Shown: piece by piece, positions 61,346-64,000 of the stretch | Layout of the letters: every line of letters begins with the position of its first letter | Position numbering within the stretch: position 1 is the first letter of the stretch | Origin: Silurus meridionalis | Taxonomy: Eukaryota; Chordata; Actinopteri; Siluriformes; Siluridae | Reading direction: 5' to 3' | Length of the DNA stretch: 64,000 nt | Assembly: GCF_014805685.1 (NCBI RefSeq) | Contig: NC_060886.1 | Span: forward strand, 12,717,608 to 12,781,607 | Translations under genes and position numbers: made by a program | Notes under the pieces: generated by a model | The model's database searches: none | What the model saw: only the letters and a program-made list of their open reading frames with translations | What the model was told of the DNA's origin: nothing

Positions 61346-62336
61346 CACAATAGGTCAGCCTGTCTGAAGTCTTCCCAAATCATGAACACACAAGACAGAA
61401 AGAGAGATCTTAGTTAGCACTCAGTGAATTGGGCATAGGTTAAGGAGGGAGCTGTGTGAGTTTTGTGATGTTGAGGTAAGTTTTATGGCAAGGCCTAACA
61501 GCACATAACAGGTGCATGTGGAAAACTCAAGAGGTGGAACAGGGCCTGGGAAGAGGGATGGTGTTGAGGGGAAAGGGGTGTGAGAAGAGGTCTTAGGGTC
61601 ACGGCGAGCTGAATGGCGAGGGGGCACTTGTTCTGCTCAGAAAGCTCGCAGAGTTAAAAGATCGAGCAAGGCAGGCTGTAACACAATGCTGAGCCATGAG
61701 GGACAGCTCAGTGAAACACAATGCAATTACTCCCACTGTGCCTGGAAACCATGGATGGATGGGAAGACACCATTTTACACTTGTAATGCTTTTCTGTCCA
61801 GATGCACAGCACAAACAATGTTGCACGTAGCATACTCACTGAATGAGGGGAAAATATGCAAAGAGAATGCACACGCATACACACAAAGACACACGCCTTT
61901 GCTTGCAGTACATTTCAGCAACAGACTCAGCGGTGTTGAAATGTAGTAGAAATAATCTAAAAGCACTTGATTTGAACTCAGGGAGTGCTCTCATGTGTGC
62001 TGTGTCATGCTGAGTTGTTAAGCTGTACTTTAAAAAGCCCTCGCTTCTTCTGTGCTGCAGTCCTTCAGACTGGGCAAACAGTTTCTTTATTTTTATATTG
62101 AGGACTTTTGATGGAGATAGGAGAGGAAATGATGTGTGCGTGTGAGAGAAGGGGGGATGGGGCAGGCAATCTCTTCAGTGCCATGATGAAAGCCCAAAAG
62201 AGGTGGCAAAGGAAACCACGGGAATGTTCTGGGGTTGCCACGGTGATAGAAAGGGCCCCCCTCACAGCACGGCTTTCACAAGTTTGGAGGCTTTATCTGT
62301 GAGACGCAGCACTGGGCCTCAGGCCACCATTCCAAG

Positions 62337-62338
<2 letters not shown>
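61346..62338. other. Non-coding DNA, partly GC-richer
   Basis: Open frames on both strands of 60-86 codons at 61.42-62.30 kb, none with a domain. An X-box-like word (GTTGCCACGGTGAT, 62234-62247, 12 of 14) lies in a GC-richer patch at 62.1-62.3 kb. Confidence 0.5.

Positions 62339-62381
<43 letters not shown>
62339..62381. repeat. (CA)n microsatellite
   Basis: About 21 CA units. Confidence 0.97.
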
Positions 62382-62387
<6 letters not shown>

Positions 62388-63980
62388 AATAACACAAATA
62401 TGCACACAATTAATTTTGCACCAACTGTATTTCTAGTTGAATGCCATCACATCACACACATGGAGACGATCCCAGTTTTCATTAATTTGGCCGATGTTCG
62501 TGCAACAGAGTGGTTATGCAGTTCTATATTTGAGGTGCACATTCCCTACTTGTGTTTTTCTATTTCCCTCTCATAAAATATTCCAACAAATGTAGAAGAG
62601 ACTAAAATAAAATAATTCGTAAGTGAAAATCAAAAAAGAGAGATCATGATGGTGGAAAGAGTTAAGGATAAGTTAAGAAAACTGGTGTTTTGACAGTATG
62701 ACATTCTACCACAGATTTAAGTTGGTCACACTGAGTTCAAGAAAATGAGACGAGTGTATTGAGAGGGCTAGACATGTAGACAAATAGGAACAACAGTATA
62801 CAATACCTACAGTAATACATTTATTAGACAACATGATCAGAACTATTTTCAGCTTGTACTTGTGCATGTCTGTGTTTGTCACAAATGACATATTTCAACA
62901 GTAATTTGTAAAAATTGCTTTTTCCACAGATATATGCCTTTAAATGTTTGATTTGTACTTATTATTTAATGATAATTTTTAATCAATATATGGCAATAAT
63001 GCAGTAAATTGGTCTGAAATCTCCTTCATTTTAAAACTAATTCTGCATCTATGCAAGACTGTCTATTAGCTTTAAAAGATTTAACTAAACAATTAAACTA
63101 ATTTAAATGTAAGAAATAGGAAACATTTTTAATGTTTATCAATAATCAGTTACAGGTTAAAAAATCAATAAACTAAGCTAGCTTACAGCAGGGCTACTTT
63201 GTGTACAAAACCATATCCAGATAATCAATAAACATCTGATTATCTTGGTAAAGAAAATATTCCAACACTAAAAACCTATAAAAGCCTTTCTGTTAATCAA
63301 CTTTATAAAAATTGTATATAAAATGCATAAAGGGGTCTGTGCTTAGAGAAAACAGTTTTTATCAGTTTTGATGTCAGGTGGCATAACATCTGATGACACT
63401 TTTGGCATAAGATGAGCTTATGTTTATTTATGTTGCTGATTTATGTTAACGTGATTTTGTTGTTTGCTATTCTATAAGTTACACAAATATAATATTGCTC
63501 ACATATATTATGCATATGTCAACATTAACTTATCAGCAATAACATCAACGTTTATATAAATAAAAGAACTTAATGAAAAAAAACTGGTATATTAATTTAT
63601 TAAGCATTCATGGTAGCTTTGTCTTTATTAACTTTCATGTAAATGTACTCTATTTAAATTGATCTCGTTTAAAACATAGAGTAGCGAAGGTTCAAATCGT
63701 TAAAATACGACGGTAATGAACATTGTACATTGAAGAACAGTGTAATGGATGTTTGATGCCTTGCTATGTTGTGCATGCTTAGGACAGAACATTGATATTC
63801 AAGTGATCCAGTAAACTTTGGCTGTAGTCATCTGGTAAGAAAATGAGACTGACATAGAAGACATAAAACAAGTTTGAATGTTAGTAAATCCTACATTGGA
63901 TTTCACTGCCATTCAAAGTGACATACACAAATATCTAGTCTAGCTGGATTAATGGACTAAGACATAAACAGCCCAAGAAC
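62382..63980. other. AT-rich non-coding DNA
   Basis: Nothing recognised. Confidence 0.6.
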
Positions 63981-63981
63981 G

Positions 63982-64000
63982 CACACACACACACACACAC
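63982..64000. repeat. (CA)n microsatellite, runs off the window
   Basis: About 9 CA units visible at the end of the window. The array may continue. Confidence 0.9.

Overview
This window looks like ordinary nuclear DNA of a teleost fish. It contains no complete, recognisable protein-coding gene, no rRNA, tRNA or CRISPR array, and no bacterial-style gene organisation. The sequence is AT-rich by eye (not counted). It is very dense in CA, CT, AT, GATA and AAT microsatellites. It carries decayed copies of interspersed repeats that I recognise from fish genomes: an RTE-like LINE 3' end, a CR1/L2-group LINE 3' end, a Tc1 transposase remnant, a hAT-type non-autonomous element with target duplication, a tRNA-SINE-like fragment, and three copies of a fish repeat containing a 'TTTAGAGTAGCCAA' type core. 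The repeat set suggests an otophysan fish, possibly a catfish, but the species cannot be fixed from sequence alone.

Layout. 1-18 kb is AT-rich non-coding DNA with islands that resemble conserved non-coding elements (around 1.9, 4.2, 6.1, 7.1, 13.1 and 14.8 kb) and a candidate non-coding exon at 10.2 kb. At 18.35-18.75 kb two short open segments have good splice signals and could be the last two exons of a + strand gene. A 704-bp hAT-like element lies at 19.7-20.4 kb. 21-30 kb is intergenic or intronic DNA with several more island-like blocks and long CT and AT arrays. At 31.75-32.23 kb a perfect TATA motif precedes an ATG and broken cysteine-bearing reading frames; this might be a decayed small secreted-protein gene. 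33-43 kb is AT-rich with microsatellites, one more candidate exon (33.8 kb) and a 30-nt micro-exon candidate (35.4 kb). The LINE, Tc1 and other repeats lie at 40-58 kb. 58-64 kb is non-coding with a few repeats.

The many sparse, GC-richer, homeobox-motif-bearing blocks fit either a gene desert beside a developmental regulator or very large introns of a neuronal or developmental gene. The longest ATG-type open frames (about 140 codons) are about what chance gives in 64 kb, and I treat them as spurious. The most unusual structure is the 5' junction of the RTE-like LINE near 58.4 kb, where flanking target DNA appears to have been copied in inverted orientation. I found no previously undescribed multi-gene system.
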